Origin: Ancylobacter novellus | GTDB lineage: Bacteria; Pseudomonadota; Alphaproteobacteria; Rhizobiales; Xanthobacteraceae | Length of the DNA: 64,000 bases | Assembly (NCBI GenBank): GCA_003241485.1 | Contig: QFQD01000002.1 | Span: forward strand, 124,001-188,000 | Reading direction: 5' to 3' | Shown here: piece by piece, positions 53,323-63,708 of the stretch | Position numbering within the stretch: the first letter of the stretch is position 1 | Layout: each line of letters begins with the position of its first letter | Notes under the pieces: generated by a model | Told to the model about the DNA's origin: nothing | What the model saw: the letters and a program-made list of their open reading frames with translations, nothing else | Database searches by the model: none | Made by a program: the position numbers and the translations under genes

Positions 53323-54909
53323 TCAGAACGCCAGCGGCTTGGCCTGCTTGACCGAGGGCAGCGCCTGCACCTTGTCCAGCAGTTCGGCCGGCACCTTGCC
53401 GTCGACCTCGACCAGAGCGATGGCATCGCCCCCCTGCCGGTCGCGGCCCAGCGCGAAGGTGGCGATGTTGATGCCGGCATCGCCGAGCAGGCTGGCGAAA
53501 CGGCCGACAAAGCCCGGCCGGTCCTCATTGGTGACGTAGAGCATGGAGGGTGCGAACTCCGCGTCGACCTTGATGCCCTTGATGTCGACCATGCGCGGGC
53601 GCCCATCGGCGAACACGGTGCCGGAAATCGAGCGCTCCAGCTTGTCGGTGATGACGGTCAGCGTGATGAGGCTCTCATAGTCGCCGGCGACGTCGCGGGT
53701 GGTTTCCTCCACCACGATGCCGCGCTCCTTGGCGACGCTGGGCGCGGAGACGACGTTCACATCCGCCAGCGCCGGGCGCAGCAGGCCGGCCACCGCCGCC
53801 GAGGTCAGCGCCTTGATCTTCAGCCCCGCCACCGCGCCGTCATAGGTGATGCGCACGGTCTTGATGTCGGTGTCGGTCAGCTGGCCGGCAAAGGAGCCGA
53901 GCTTTTCCGCCAGCTCGATGAAGGGCTTCAGCTTCGGGGCTTCCTCTGCCGTGATGGAGGGGAAGTTGACCGCGTTGGAGATCGCGCCACGCAGCAGATA
54001 GTCGCTCATCTGCTCGGCCACCTGCAGCGCGACATTCTCCTGCGCTTCCGTCGTCGAGGCGCCCAGATGCGGCGTGCAGACCACATTGGGGTGGCCGAAC
54101 AGCACGTTCTCGGTCGCCGGCTCCGTCACGAACACGTCGAAGGCCGCGCCCGCGACATGGCCGCTGTCGAGCGCCGCGGCGAGGGCCGCCTCGTCGACAA
54201 GGCCGCCGCGCGCGCAGTTGATGATGCGCACGCCCTTCTTCGTCTTGGCGATCGCCTCGGCGGAGAGCACGTTGCGGGTCTTCTCGGTCAGCGGCGTGTG
54301 CAGGGTGATGATGTCGGCGCGGGCGAGCAGGTCGTCCAGTTCCACCTTCTCCACGCCGATGTCGAGCGCGCGCTCCGGCGACAGGAAGGGATCGAACGCG
54401 ATCACCTTCATCTTCAGGCCAATGGCGCGGTCGGCGACGATGGAGCCGATATTGCCGCAGCCGATGACGCCCAGCGTCTTGGCGGTGAGCTCCACGCCCA
54501 TGAAGCGGTTCTTTTCCCACTTGCCGGCCTGCGTCGAGGCGTCGGCGGCGGGAATTTCGCGGGCCAGCGCGAACATCATGGCAATGGCGTGCTCGGCGGT
54601 GGTGATGGAGTTGCCGAACGGCGTGTTCATCACGATCACGCCCTTGGCGGTCGCGGCCGGGATGTCGACATTGTCGACGCCGATGCCGGCGCGCCCGACC
54701 ACCTTCAGCCGCTTGGCGCTCTCCAGTATCTTCGGCGTGACCTTGGTCGCCGAACGGATGGCGAGACCGTCATAATTGCCGATGATCTCGGCCAGCTTGT
54801 CCTTGTCCTTGCCGAGGTTCGGCTGGAAGTCGACCTCGATGCCGCGATCCCGGAAGATCTGCACGGCGGCGGGGGACAGGGCATCGGAAATGAGAACGCG
54901 GGGAGCCAT
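53323..54909 (-). CDS. serA: D-3-phosphoglycerate dehydrogenase
   Basis: 528 aa long-form SerA: catalytic and NAD domains (GVIGCGNIGSIVADRA near residue 145; INCARGGLVDEAAL near 232; His in VCTPHLGAST near 280), the intervening ASB domain, and a C-terminal ACT domain (MLYVTNEDRPGFVGRFASLL near 458). First step of serine synthesis. The Met at 54909 has AGGA eight bases upstream; another Met three codons earlier overlaps it. Downstream of serC in the same direction, with hairpins between them. Confidence 0.95.
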   Translation of the reverse strand: MAPRVLISDALSPAAVQIFRDRGIEVDFQPNLGKDKDKLAEIIGNYDGLAIRSATKVTPKILESAKRLKVVGRAGIGVDNVDIPAATAKGVIVMNTPFGNSITTAEHAIAMMFALAREIPAADASTQAGKWEKNRFMGVELTAKTLGVIGCGNIGSIVADRAIGLKMKVIAFDPFLSPERALDIGVEKVELDDLLARADIITLHTPLTEKTRNVLSAEAIAKTKKGVRIINCARGGLVDEAALAAALDSGHVAGAAFDVFVTEPATENVLFGHPNVVCTPHLGASTTEAQENVALQVAEQMSDYLLRGAISNAVNFPSITAEEAPKLKPFIELAEKLGSFAGQLTDTDIKTVRITYDGAVAGLKIKALTSAAVAGLLRPALADVNVVSAPSVAKERGIVVEETTRDVAGDYESLITLTVITDKLERSISGTVFADGRPRMVDIKGIKVDAEFAPSMLYVTNEDRPGFVGRFASLLGDAGINIATFALGRDRQGGDAIALVEVDGKVPAELLDKVQALPSVKQAKPLAF

Positions 54910-55142
54910 CGGCTTCATCCTGTTCGGAAATGGTTGCGGGCGACCCGCCAGTGGCGGGCCGGCAATTCACCCCCGCCGCTGGCGGGAGGGGACGACGAAG
55001 CGTTCGTCGGGCAGGGGCTCGAACGTGGTTCCGGGGCGATACGCGGCCGGGAGGAGACAGCCAATTCGCCACGAAGACGGAACATCCCGCCCATTCGCCG
55101 TCCCCTCGCGTCAGCGGCGAGGGGGATGGGGCGAAGGCGCGA
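54910..55142 (-). other. serC-serA intergenic region with three hairpins
   Basis: 233 bp without a gene. Near serA are CCCGCC-AGT-GGCGGG and CCCGCCGCTGGCGGG; near serC, CCCCTCGC-GTCA-GCGGCGAGGGG just after the stop. The last could be a GC-rich terminator or a dispersed repeat. Whether serA has its own promoter is not clear. Confidence 0.4.
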
Positions 55143-56318
55143 TCAGGCGGCCTGCTTGAGGGCCGCCTTGGCGTCCGCGAAGGCCCAGTCGAGCCAGGGC
55201 AGCAGGGCCTCGAGGTCGGACGTCTCGACCGTGGCACCCGCCCAGATGCGCAGGCCCGCCGGCGCGTCGCGATAGGCGCCGATGTCATAGGCCACCTTGG
55301 CCTTTTCCAGCGACGCCGCGAGTGCCTTGGCGAAGGCCGCCTGTGCGTCCGGCGCCAGCGCCTTCACCTCGGGATCGGAAACCACGAGGCACACGCTGGT
55401 GTTGGAACGGGTTTCCGGCACGGTGGCAAGGAAGTCGATCCAGGGCGTCTTGGCGACATAGTCGGCCAGCACCTTGAAATTGGCGTCCGAGCGCGCGCGC
55501 AGGCCCTTCAGGGCGCCCACCGACTTCGCCCATTGCAGCGCATCGACATAGTCCTCGACGCAGAGCATGGACGGCGTGTTGATCGTCTCGCCCTCGAAGA
55601 GACCCTCGACGATCTTGCCGCCCTTGGTCATGCGGAAGATCTTCGGCAGCGGCCAGGCCGGCACGTAGCTCTCCAGCCGCTCCACCGCGCGCGGGGAGAG
55701 GATGAGGATGCCGTGACCGCCCTCGCCGCCGAGCACCTTCTGCCAGGAGAAGGTCACGACATCGAGCTTGGCCCAGTCGAGATCCTGCGCGAAGGCCGCC
55801 GAGGTGGCGTCGCAGATGGTCAGGCCCTTGCGGTCAGCGGCGATCCACTCGCCATTGGGCACGCGCACGCCGGAGGTGGTGCCGTTCCAGGTGAAGACCA
55901 CGTCATGGTCGAAATTCACCTCGGCGAGGTTCGGCAGCTCGCCGTAGCCCGCCTTGAGGACGCGGGCGTCCTTGAGCTTGAGCTGCTTGACGACGTCCGT
56001 CACCCAGCCTTCGCCGAAGCTCTCCCACGCCAAGAGGTCGACCGGGCGGGCGCCGAGCAGCGACCACAGCGCCATCTCGACCGCGCCGGTGTCCGAGGCG
56101 GGAACGATGCCGATGCGATAATCGGCGGGAATGTCGAGAACCTCGCGGGTGAGGTCGATGGCCAGCTTCAGCTTGGCCTTGCCGACCTTGGCGCGGTGGG
56201 AGCGGCCGAGCGGTGCATCGCTCAGGGCTTCCAGCGTCCAGCCGGGACGCTTGGCGCAGGGACCAGACGAGAAATTGGGATTCGCCGGCTTCACAGCCGG
56301 CAGAGCGGTATTCGTCAT
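55143..56318 (-). CDS. serC: Phosphoserine aminotransferase
   Basis: 391 aa, alphaproteobacterial-type SerC. Starts [14 protein letters not shown] near residue 16; PLP Lys in [17 protein letters not shown] near residue 197; [14 protein letters not shown] phosphate site as [15 protein letters not shown] near 157. It converts 3-phosphohydroxypyruvate to phosphoserine. Of two in-frame Mets, 56318 is chosen because GGAAGG is 9 bases away; the Met at 56327 abuts it. That ribosome site is part of the leader stem described next. Confidence 0.93.
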   Translation of the reverse strand: MTNTALPAVKPANPNFSSGPCAKRPGWTLEALSDAPLGRSHRAKVGKAKLKLAIDLTREVLDIPADYRIGIVPASDTGAVEMALWSLLGARPVDLLAWESFGEGWVTDVVKQLKLKDARVLKAGYGELPNLAEVNFDHDVVFTWNGTTSGVRVPNGEWIAADRKGLTICDATSAAFAQDLDWAKLDVVTFSWQKVLGGEGGHGILILSPRAVERLESYVPAWPLPKIFRMTKGGKIVEGLFEGETINTPSMLCVEDYVDALQWAKSVGALKGLRARSDANFKVLADYVAKTPWIDFLATVPETRSNTSVCLVVSDPEVKALAPDAQAAFAKALAASLEKAKVAYDIGAYRDAPAGLRIWAGATVETSDLEALLPWLDWAFADAKAALKQAA

Positions 56319-56327
56319 GATAGCCAT

Positions 56328-56396
56328 CCTTCCAGATGGGTGCCCCTCGGTGGGGAGGGGTAGCCCGGGCCGGGATGTACTCCCGGCCATGGAAGG
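56328..56396 (-). ncRNA. serC leader RNA that can sequester the ribosome-binding site
   Basis: On the minus strand CCTTCCA (56390-56396) pairs perfectly with TGGAAGG (56328-56334), which is the serC Shine-Dalgarno. The stem encloses two strong hairpins: GGCCGGGA...TCCCGGCC and CCCCTC...GAGGGG. This matches my memory of the serC motif described in Alphaproteobacteria. If the outer stem forms, translation is blocked. Ligand or trigger is unknown. Confidence 0.65.
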
Positions 56397-56431
56397 TCGC
56401 AAGCGGATTCTCCGCCGGCGCGTCGCGCGGC

Positions 56432-57124
56432 TCAGTCGATCAGGTAGCGGGCGCCGAGGCGAATTTCGTGCGCGGTCTGGTTGAGGTCCGGCAGGCCGGC
56501 GCCGAGGCTCACGCCATCGAGATTGAGATAGCGGTAGCCGACATCCACCTGCCAGTTCGGCCCGGTGGAGATCGCGACGCCCGCCATCAGCGCCCAGGCA
56601 ATGCCCCAGCCATCGGTCTTGCCGATATCGGTGCCGAGCAGCTCGATATCGCTGACCGACATGTAGCCGGCGCCGACGCCGCCGCCGAAATAGGGCGTCA
56701 CGCTGCCCCATTTGGCGAAATCGACATAAACGTTGGCGAGCGCGGTGGCGACGCTGAGGTCTGACGAGAGCGGGCCATAGGCGTAGTCCGCGCGGGAGCG
56801 ATAATCGCCCGTCACATCGACGCGCAGCCAGTCATTCAGACGCACGCCGGCACCGATGCCCACCAGGAAGGCGTCATCGACCGTCGGCGCGAACACCGGA
56901 TCGAAATTCAGCTGCGACCACTTCGGCTTTTCGTTGATGACGTAGCCGATGTCGCCGCGCAGGTACCAGCCGCTGGTGGCCTCGATCTGCGGCGCCTTGG
57001 CGAGCAGGTCGTCCGCCCCGCTCAGATCCGCCGCCGCGACCGGGCTGCACAGCACCGCGCCCGCCAGCCCACCGACCGCGAGCCCGACACCTCGTCCAAA
57101 CCGTTTCGCAAACGCGCGCACCAT
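56432..57124 (-). CDS. Outer-membrane beta-barrel protein
   Basis: 230 aa with a signal peptide ([22 protein letters not shown]) and an eight-strand type barrel pattern: alternating aromatic strands [77 protein letters not shown]. It ends in LID rather than the usual terminal Phe, a mild oddity. Resembles the Omp25/31-like small porins of rhizobia. It lies just upstream of the serC leader on the same strand, 36 bp away. Confidence 0.82.
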   Translation of the reverse strand: MVRAFAKRFGRGVGLAVGGLAGAVLCSPVAAADLSGADDLLAKAPQIEATSGWYLRGDIGYVINEKPKWSQLNFDPVFAPTVDDAFLVGIGAGVRLNDWLRVDVTGDYRSRADYAYGPLSSDLSVATALANVYVDFAKWGSVTPYFGGGVGAGYMSVSDIELLGTDIGKTDGWGIAWALMAGVAISTGPNWQVDVGYRYLNLDGVSLGAGLPDLNQTAHEIRLGARYLID

Positions 57125-57245
57125 AGGCGAGACCCCCGACGCGCCGGAGATCTTCCGGCAGCCTTCGACAGCCTCGAATGTTGCGCAGATTGCTTAAGGA
57201 GCGCTTAACCTTAACGCTTAACCACGTTGGGCCCGCGCCCGGCCC

Positions 57246-58082
57246 TCACCCCTGCCGGGCGGCGCGGGCGGCGGCCTCCAGATGGGGCACCAGCTCGGGC
57301 TCCAGCTTCAGCGCCATGGCGAGGCGGGCGAGAAAAGCGCGCTCGGCGGTGTTGTCCGCGTCGATAGTCAGCAGCGCGGAGATGTAGACCTCCGCCGCCT
57401 GCTCGGGATTGGCGACGCCGCCGGCAATGTCCTGCACGCTCGCGGGATTGCGCAGTTCCTCGGCGAGGAACCGCTCGGCGTCGTCAAGCTGGGTGCCCTG
57501 TTCGGTCAGCTTGCCGCCGATCGCGCGGCGCTCCTGCTCATCCACATGCCCGTCCGCCAGCGAAGCGGCGATCATGGTGCGCAGCAGCGTGACCGGAAAA
57601 TGGGTGTGATCCGCCTGAGCGGGGTGGAAAGGCGAATGCTCCGGCGGCAGCGGCTGCTGCGTCGGCAGCGGCGTCGCCGCCTGCTGCGGCTGCTGGCCCT
57701 GCTGGTAGTTCTGATACGCCTTGTAGGCGAGCGTGCCGACAAGGGCGAGGCCGCCCAGCGCAACCGCGTTCTTCGCCACCTTGCGCCCGCCCTTGGAGCC
57801 GAGCACCAGCGACACCAGCGCGCCCGCCGCCGCACCCGAGGCCAGCGAACCGCCATTGCCCGAGAGATAATCCTTGGCGCGGCCGACAAGATCGCCGCTG
57901 CCCGAGGGCTGCCCGCCCGGCGCGCCGGAGAGCCCGCCCGTCAGGCCCCCGATCAGGTCACCCAGCGAGCCGCCGGACGGAGCGCCCTCCTGCCGAGCCG
58001 GCAGGTTGCCCTGAGTTCCCGCCTGCGACCCGAGGAACTGGTCGAGGAGCCGCTTGGCGTCGAAATTTCCGCTGTTGAACAT
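57246..58082 (-). CDS. DUF533/TerB-like membrane-associated protein
   Basis: 278 aa from the Met at 58082. Glycine-rich N-terminal region (GSLGDLIGGLTGGLSGAPGG), two short hydrophobic helices (ASGAAAGALVSLVLG and VALGGLALVGTLAYKAYQNY near residues 90-125), a Q/P-rich spacer, then a TerB-like acidic helical domain (LLRTMIAASLADGHVDEQERRAI near residue 170). This is the YebE/DUF533 arrangement. Function unknown. The 121 bp to the next gene hold nothing recognisable. Confidence 0.8.
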   Translation of the reverse strand: MFNSGNFDAKRLLDQFLGSQAGTQGNLPARQEGAPSGGSLGDLIGGLTGGLSGAPGGQPSGSGDLVGRAKDYLSGNGGSLASGAAAGALVSLVLGSKGGRKVAKNAVALGGLALVGTLAYKAYQNYQQGQQPQQAATPLPTQQPLPPEHSPFHPAQADHTHFPVTLLRTMIAASLADGHVDEQERRAIGGKLTEQGTQLDDAERFLAEELRNPASVQDIAGGVANPEQAAEVYISALLTIDADNTAERAFLARLAMALKLEPELVPHLEAAARAARQG

Positions 58083-58387
58083 GTCTCGTCCCGATCTGAT
58101 GGTGACATCCGAGGTAAGCACCGATCATGGCTTCCGCAAGGAAAGCTCCCGGCGGATTGCTGGCGCCCAGCCTAGGCCGCGGATGGCGATCGCCGCATGA
58201 CGCGGATCAACACGACCGTCGCGCGCCACCGCCAGCTCAGACGTCGCCGATCGACAAGAAATGTCGCATTCATTCAACGCCAGCGCCGAAACAATGCTCG
58301 CCGTCTCCGCACCGGCGCGCGAGCATGTCGTATCAACGTCATGCGTCGCCCTCTCCTTCAACGAGGTCGGCGGCGTGGGAGGCAGAT

Positions 58388-59638
58388 GTGCAGAAATTCT
58401 CCGGCTTCGAGCTTTTCCGCCGCGCGCTCGGCGGCCACAAGAGCTGGCAGCCGCAGTGGCGCACGCCCGAGCCGAAGGCCGAATACGATGTGGTCATCGT
58501 CGGCGCCGGCGGGCATGGCCTCGCTGCGGCCTATTATCTCGCCAAGGAGCACGGCATCACCAATGTCGCGGTGATCGAGCGCGGCTGGCTCGGCGGCGGC
58601 AATACCGGCCGCAACACCACCATCGTGCGCTCCAACTACCTGTTCGACGAGAGCGCCGCGCTCTACGAGCACGCGGTGAAGCTGTGGGAAGGCCTCTCGC
58701 AGGACCTCAATTACAACGTGATGTACTCGGCGCGCGGCGTGCTCATGCTGGCGCACAACCATCACGACGAGATCAGCTTCAAGCGCCACGTCCACTCGAA
58801 CCGCCTCAACGGCGTCGACAATGAGTGGCTGACGGCCGAGCAGGTGAAGGAATTCTGCCCGCAGCTCAACATCAAGTCGATGCGCTACCCCATCATCGGC
58901 GGCGCGCTGCAGCGGCGCGGCGGCACCGCCCGGCACGACGCGGTCGCCTGGGGCTTTGCACGCGCGGCGGATTCGCGCGGCGTCGATATCATTCAGAACT
59001 GCGAAGTCACCGGCATCCGCCGCGGCCCCTCCGGCGCGGTCGAGGGCGTCGAGACCTCGAAGGGCTTCATCCGGGCGAAGAAGGTGGGCGTCTCCGCCGC
59101 CGGCCATACCAGCGTGGTGATGGCGATGGCGGGCGTGCGCATGCCGCTGGAGAGCTATCCGCTGCAGGCGCTGGTGTCGGAGCCGGTGAAGCCGGCCTTC
59201 CCGACCGTGGTGATGAGCAACACCATCCACGCCTATATCTCGCAGTCCGACAAGGGCGAGATGGTGATCGGCGCCGGCACCGACGCCTACACCTCCTACT
59301 CCCAGCGCGGCGCGCTGCACGTCACCACCCACACGCTGGACGCCATCTGCGAGCTGGTTCCCCAGTTCCGCCGGCTGCGCATGCTGCGCAACTGGGGCGG
59401 CATCGTCGACGTCACGCCGGACCGTTCGCCCATCATCGCCAAGACGCCGGTTCCCGGCCTTTACGTGAACTGCGGCTGGGGCACCGGCGGCTTCAAGGCG
59501 ACGCCCGGCTCGGGCAACGTCTTCGCCCACACCATCGCCAGGGACGCGCCGCACCCGATCAACGCGCCCTTCACGCTGGAACGCTTCCGCGACGGTTTCC
59601 TGATCGACGAGGCGGCGGCCGCCGCCGTCGCGCACTGA
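58388..59638 (+). CDS. soxB: Sarcosine oxidase beta subunit
   Basis: 416 aa from a GTG with GGGAGG five bases upstream; this gives the standard N-terminus [22 protein letters not shown]-binding [22 protein letters not shown] near residue 36. The covalent-FMN His lies in [15 protein letters not shown] near 175, and the C-terminal [14 protein letters not shown] near 365 is typical. With D, A and G subunits it oxidises sarcosine to glycine, passing the methyl carbon to tetrahydrofolate and electrons to oxygen. The 305 bp upstream hold no gene and presumably the promoter. Confidence 0.94.
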   Translation: MQKFSGFELFRRALGGHKSWQPQWRTPEPKAEYDVVIVGAGGHGLAAAYYLAKEHGITNVAVIERGWLGGGNTGRNTTIVRSNYLFDESAALYEHAVKLWEGLSQDLNYNVMYSARGVLMLAHNHHDEISFKRHVHSNRLNGVDNEWLTAEQVKEFCPQLNIKSMRYPIIGGALQRRGGTARHDAVAWGFARAADSRGVDIIQNCEVTGIRRGPSGAVEGVETSKGFIRAKKVGVSAAGHTSVVMAMAGVRMPLESYPLQALVSEPVKPAFPTVVMSNTIHAYISQSDKGEMVIGAGTDAYTSYSQRGALHVTTHTLDAICELVPQFRRLRMLRNWGGIVDVTPDRSPIIAKTPVPGLYVNCGWGTGGFKATPGSGNVFAHTIARDAPHPINAPFTLERFRDGFLIDEAAAAAVAH

Positions 59639-59647
59639 GAGGCACGC

Positions 59648-59935
59648 ATGCTCATCATCAACTGCCCCTGGTGCGGCGCGCGGCCCGAGGTCGAGTTCCG
59701 CTATGGCGGCGAGGCGCATGTCGCCCGCCCCGCCGATCCCGCTGCCCTATCGGACCAGGAATGGGCCGACTTCCTCTACAACCGTACCAATCCCAAGGGC
59801 CTGCACGCCGAACGCTGGCGGCATATCCATGGTTGCGGGCGCTATTTCAACGCCGTGCGTGACACGGTGAGCGACTTCTTCGTCGTCACCTACAAGGCGG
59901 GCGAGCCGCGACCGGATATCGGCGGGGACAAGTGA
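59648..59935 (+). CDS. soxD: Sarcosine oxidase delta subunit
   Basis: 95 aa, typical size. Zinc-binding CPWCG at residues 6-10, His in EAHVARP, and CGRYFNAVRDTVSDFFVVTYKAG near 62-84, in family order. Starts 9 bp after soxB and ends 1 bp before soxA, so part of the sox operon. Confidence 0.93.
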   Translation: MLIINCPWCGARPEVEFRYGGEAHVARPADPAALSDQEWADFLYNRTNPKGLHAERWRHIHGCGRYFNAVRDTVSDFFVVTYKAGEPRPDIGGDK

Positions 59936-59936
59936 G

Positions 59937-62900
59937 ATGACCAACCGTTTCCGCACGACGTCCGGCGGCCGCATCGACCGTTCGACCCCCGTCTCCTTCC
60001 GCTTCGACGGCAAAACCTTCACCGGCTATCACGGCGACACGCTGGCCTCGGCGCTGATCGCCAACGGCGTCCACCTCATTGGCCGCTCGTTCAAATATCA
60101 CCGCCCGCGCGGCTTCCTCTCGGCCGGCTCGGACGAGCCGAACGCGCTGGTCAACGTCGCCCGCGACGCGGCTCGCGCGACGCCGAACCTGCGCGCGACG
60201 CAGGTCGAGCTCTATGAGGGGCTGAAGGCGGAAAGCCAGAACCGCTGGCCTTCGCTCGCCATCGATGCCGGCGCGCTGAACGACCTCGCCTCGCCCTTCC
60301 TGCCGGCCGGCTTCTACTACAAGACCTTCATGTGGCCGGCGGGCGCGTGGAAGAGCTTTTACGAGCCGAAGATCCGCGCCATGGCGGGCCTGGGCGTAGC
60401 ACCGACCCTGCCGGACCCGGACCGCTACACCCAGAACTACGCCCATTGCGACGTGCTGGTCGTCGGCTCCGGCCCGGCGGGCCTTGCGGCGGCACTGGCG
60501 GCGGCCGAGAGCGGCGCCAAGGTGTGGCTGGTTGACGAGCAGGCCGAGTTCGGCGGCTCGCTCCTGTCCGAATTGACCGCCACCATCGAGGGCAAGCCGG
60601 CTCAGCAATGGCTCGCGGACACGCTCGCGACGCTGGCGGCGAAGGACAATGTCACGCTGAAAGCCCGCACCACCGCCTTCGCCTATTTCCCGCACAACAT
60701 GATCGCGCTGGTCGAGCGCGTGACCGAGCACCTCGCCTCCCCCGGCACCGAGCTGCCGCGCGAGCGGCTGTGGCAGTTGCGCGCCCGGGAAGTGGTGCTG
60801 GCGACCGGCGCCCTGGAGCGCCCGCTGGTGTTTCCCGACAATGACCGCCCCGGCGTGCTGCTCGCCGATTCCGGGCGCACCTATCTCAACCGCTACGGTG
60901 CCAAACCCGGTGAGCGAGCGGTGGTCTTCACCGCCTGCGATGCCGGCTACCGCACCGCGCTGGACCTGAAGGCCGGCGGCGTCAGCATCGCGGCGATCGC
61001 CGATCTGCGCTCCGAAGTACATGGCGAACTGCCCGCCCGTGCACTGGCGGCCGGCATCGACGTGCGCCCCGGCACGGTCGTCACCGGCACCTCGGGACGC
61101 CTGCGCGTCTCGGCGGCCCAACTCGCCAAGATCAAGGGTGGGCCGAGCATCGATCCCGTCGGCCCGTCGGAGACGGTCGCCTGCGACACGGTTCTGATGT
61201 CCGGCGGCTTCACCCCGAGCGTGCACCTGTTCTCGCAGTCGCGCGGCAAGCTGACGTGGGACGAGGCGACCGGCGCCTATCTGCCGGGAACCTCGGTCGA
61301 GCGCGAGCGCTCGGCCGGCGCCTGCCGCGGTGTCACCGGCCTCCAGCGCGTGCTGGAAGACGGCTATGGCCAGGGCGAGGCGGCGGCGAAGGCCTCGCGC
61401 GACTTCTCCTCCCCGGCACGCGGTGCGACGCCGCTGCCCGGCACCTCCTCGCGCAGCTTTCCGGCGGTGGCGGAAGATCTCGGGTGCGACGGCTTCATCG
61501 GCGCCACCCCGCATGCGCGCAACCCGGCCTTCACCAAGGCCTTCGTCGACTGGCAGAACGATGTCACCGCCAAGGACATCAAGCTCGCCACCCGCGAGGG
61601 CATGCGCTCCATCGAGCATGTGAAGCGCTACACCACCACGGGCATGGCGACCGACCAGGGCAAGACCTCGAACATGAACACCCTCGGCATCGTGTCCGAG
61701 GCGCTGGGCGAGAGCGTGCCGAAGATCGGCCTCACCACCTTCCGCCCGCCCTTCACCCCGACCACCTTCGGCATCTTTGCCGGCGAGGCGCGCGGCGACC
61801 TGTTCGATCCCGTCCGCAAGACGGCGATCCACGACTGGGCGGCCGAGCACGGCGCCGCCTTCGAGGACGTGTCGCTGTGGAAGCGCGCCTGGTATTTCCC
61901 CAAGGCGGGTGAAAACCTGCACGCCGCCGTCGCCCGCGAGTGCAAGGCGGTGCGCTCCGGCGTCGGCATGTTCGACGCCTCGACGCTCGGCAAGATCGAG
62001 GTGGTCGGGCCGGATGCGGCCGAGTTCATGAACCGCATCTACACCAATGCCTGGGCCAAGCTCGAACCCGGCCGGCTGCGCTATGGCGTCATGCTGCGCG
62101 AGGACGGCTTCGTCATGGATGACGGCGTCGTCGGTCGCCTCGCGCCGGACCGCTTCCATGTCACCACCACCACCGGCGGCGCGCCCCGCGTGCTCGCCCA
62201 TATGGAAGACTATCTCCAGACCGAGTGGCCGGACCTCGATGTGTGGCTCACCTCCACCACCGAGCAATGGGCGGTGATCGCCGTGCAGGGCCCCAAGGCC
62301 CGCGAGGTGCTCACCCCCCTCATCGAGGGCATCGACCTCTCCAAGGAAGCCTTCCCGCATATGAGCGTGCGCGAGGGCACCATACTGGGCGTGCCGACCC
62401 GGCTGTTCAGCGTGTCCTTCACCGGCGAGCTGGGCTTCGAGGTCAACGTGCCCGCGCAATATGGCCGCTTCATCTGGGAAGCGATCTATGCCGCCGGCGA
62501 ACGCTTCGGCATCACGCCCTATGGCACGGAGACCATGCACGTGCTGCGTGCCGAGAAGGGCTACATCATCGTCGGCCAGGAGACCGACGGCACGCAGGTG
62601 CCGGACGACGTCAATCTCGGCTGGGCGGTGGGCAAGGCGAAGAAGGACTTCGTCGGCAAGCGCTCGCTGGCCCGCGACGCCATGTCCGCGCCGGACCGCA
62701 AGCAGCTCGTCGGCCTGAAGACGCTCGATCCGCAGACCGTGCTGGAGGAAGGCGCGCAGATCGTCGCCGATCCCAAGGCGCCGGTGCCGGTGCCGATGCT
62801 CGGCTTCGTCACCTCCTCCTACCACAGTGCCGTGCTCGGCCGTTCCATCGCGCTGGCCCTGGTCAAGGGCGGGCGCGCGCGCATCGGCTCGCGGCTGTCG

Positions 62901-62984
62901 GTGCCGATGCCGGACCGCGTGATCGAGGTCGAAGTGGTGGAACCCGTATTCTATGACCCCAAGGGAGAGCGCCTCAATGGCTGA
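59937..62984 (+). CDS. soxA: Sarcosine oxidase alpha subunit
   Basis: 1015 aa. N-terminal 2Fe-2S-like fold domain (FRFDGKTFTGYHGDTLASALIANG), central pyridine-nucleotide-type domain with VLVVGSGPAGLAAALAAAESGAKV near residue 172 (NAD site) and ATGALERPLVFPDNDRPG near 290, and C-terminal GcvT-like folate domain (RECKAVRSGVGMFDASTLGKIEV near 665; GELGFEVNVPAQYG near 830; ending EVVEPVFYDPKGERL). It carries the tetrahydrofolate site. Its stop overlaps the soxG start (ATGGCTGA). Confidence 0.96.
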   Translation: MTNRFRTTSGGRIDRSTPVSFRFDGKTFTGYHGDTLASALIANGVHLIGRSFKYHRPRGFLSAGSDEPNALVNVARDAARATPNLRATQVELYEGLKAESQNRWPSLAIDAGALNDLASPFLPAGFYYKTFMWPAGAWKSFYEPKIRAMAGLGVAPTLPDPDRYTQNYAHCDVLVVGSGPAGLAAALAAAESGAKVWLVDEQAEFGGSLLSELTATIEGKPAQQWLADTLATLAAKDNVTLKARTTAFAYFPHNMIALVERVTEHLASPGTELPRERLWQLRAREVVLATGALERPLVFPDNDRPGVLLADSGRTYLNRYGAKPGERAVVFTACDAGYRTALDLKAGGVSIAAIADLRSEVHGELPARALAAGIDVRPGTVVTGTSGRLRVSAAQLAKIKGGPSIDPVGPSETVACDTVLMSGGFTPSVHLFSQSRGKLTWDEATGAYLPGTSVERERSAGACRGVTGLQRVLEDGYGQGEAAAKASRDFSSPARGATPLPGTSSRSFPAVAEDLGCDGFIGATPHARNPAFTKAFVDWQNDVTAKDIKLATREGMRSIEHVKRYTTTGMATDQGKTSNMNTLGIVSEALGESVPKIGLTTFRPPFTPTTFGIFAGEARGDLFDPVRKTAIHDWAAEHGAAFEDVSLWKRAWYFPKAGENLHAAVARECKAVRSGVGMFDASTLGKIEVVGPDAAEFMNRIYTNAWAKLEPGRLRYGVMLREDGFVMDDGVVGRLAPDRFHVTTTTGGAPRVLAHMEDYLQTEWPDLDVWLTSTTEQWAVIAVQGPKAREVLTPLIEGIDLSKEAFPHMSVREGTILGVPTRLFSVSFTGELGFEVNVPAQYGRFIWEAIYAAGERFGITPYGTETMHVLRAEKGYIIVGQETDGTQVPDDVNLGWAVGKAKKDFVGKRSLARDAMSAPDRKQLVGLKTLDPQTVLEEGAQIVADPKAPVPVPMLGFVTSSYHSAVLGRSIALALVKGGRARIGSRLSVPMPDRVIEVEVVEPVFYDPKGERLNG

Positions 62985-63540
62985 GCCCCTCGCCGCCTAT
63001 CCGCTCGACGCCCTTGCCGACCGCGCGCGCCCCATCGAGGCCGCGCGCCTCACCGCCCTCGGCCCGGCGGCGCGCCTCGCCTTCCGGGGCCGCGAGGCCG
63101 CTATTCACGCCGCCGGAGAAGCCTTCGGCGTCGCCCTGCCGCGCGAGGCCAACCGGCGCAATGAAGCGAACGGGCGGCATGCCCTGTGGCTCGGACCGGA
63201 CGAGTGGATCCTGCTCGCGCCCGGCGCCGATCCCGCCCCGCTCTTCGCGGCGGTCGAGGCCGCCACCGCCGGCCTGCCGCATGCGCTGGTCGATGTCTCC
63301 GCGCGCAGTGTCGGCATCGAACTGGCCGGCCCGAAGGCGGCTTTCGTGCTGAACCAGGGCAACCCGCTCGACCTGTCGCTCGAAGCCTTCCCGGTTGGCA
63401 GCTCCACCCGCACGGTGTTCCACAAGGCGGAGATCGTGCTGTCGCGCCTCGCGCCGGACGTCTTCCACATCGACGTCTGGCGCTCCTTCGCGCCCTATGT
63501 GTGGGAGCTTCTGGAACAGGGGCGGCGCGAGCTGGCCTGA
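62977..63540 (+). CDS. soxG: Sarcosine oxidase gamma subunit
   Basis: 187 aa, GcvT-like small subunit. Family pieces ALWLGPDEWILLAPGAD near residue 68 and HALVDVSARSVGIELAGPKA near 103, then NPLDLSLEAFPVGSSTRTVFHKAEIVL near 130 in segments. The start overlaps soxA by 8 bp, so the level is tied to soxA. Last sox gene; sdaA starts 168 bp later. Confidence 0.93.
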   Translation: MAEPLAAYPLDALADRARPIEAARLTALGPAARLAFRGREAAIHAAGEAFGVALPREANRRNEANGRHALWLGPDEWILLAPGADPAPLFAAVEAATAGLPHALVDVSARSVGIELAGPKAAFVLNQGNPLDLSLEAFPVGSSTRTVFHKAEIVLSRLAPDVFHIDVWRSFAPYVWELLEQGRRELA

Positions 63541-63708
63541 AGGCTCCGTTCCACAACGACACGGCCCCGGACGGTCACAGATTGCCCGGGTTTGGACGCC
63601 ACAAAGGCGCCAGGGGCGGAAAAACGCCCGCACAAGAAGAAGCCTGCCACCAGAGGACACCGCCGGCGCATCTCACCCGTGCCCGGTCGAGGGGACACAG
63701 CTTCGCGC

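Noticed and set aside
59886..62825. Very long open frame on the minus strand (979 codons) opposite soxA
   Set aside because: It is the mirror frame of a GC-rich gene with strong third-position bias; the translation is low-complexity (A, G, R, H, D-rich) without any family motif, while soxA on the other strand is fully supported.
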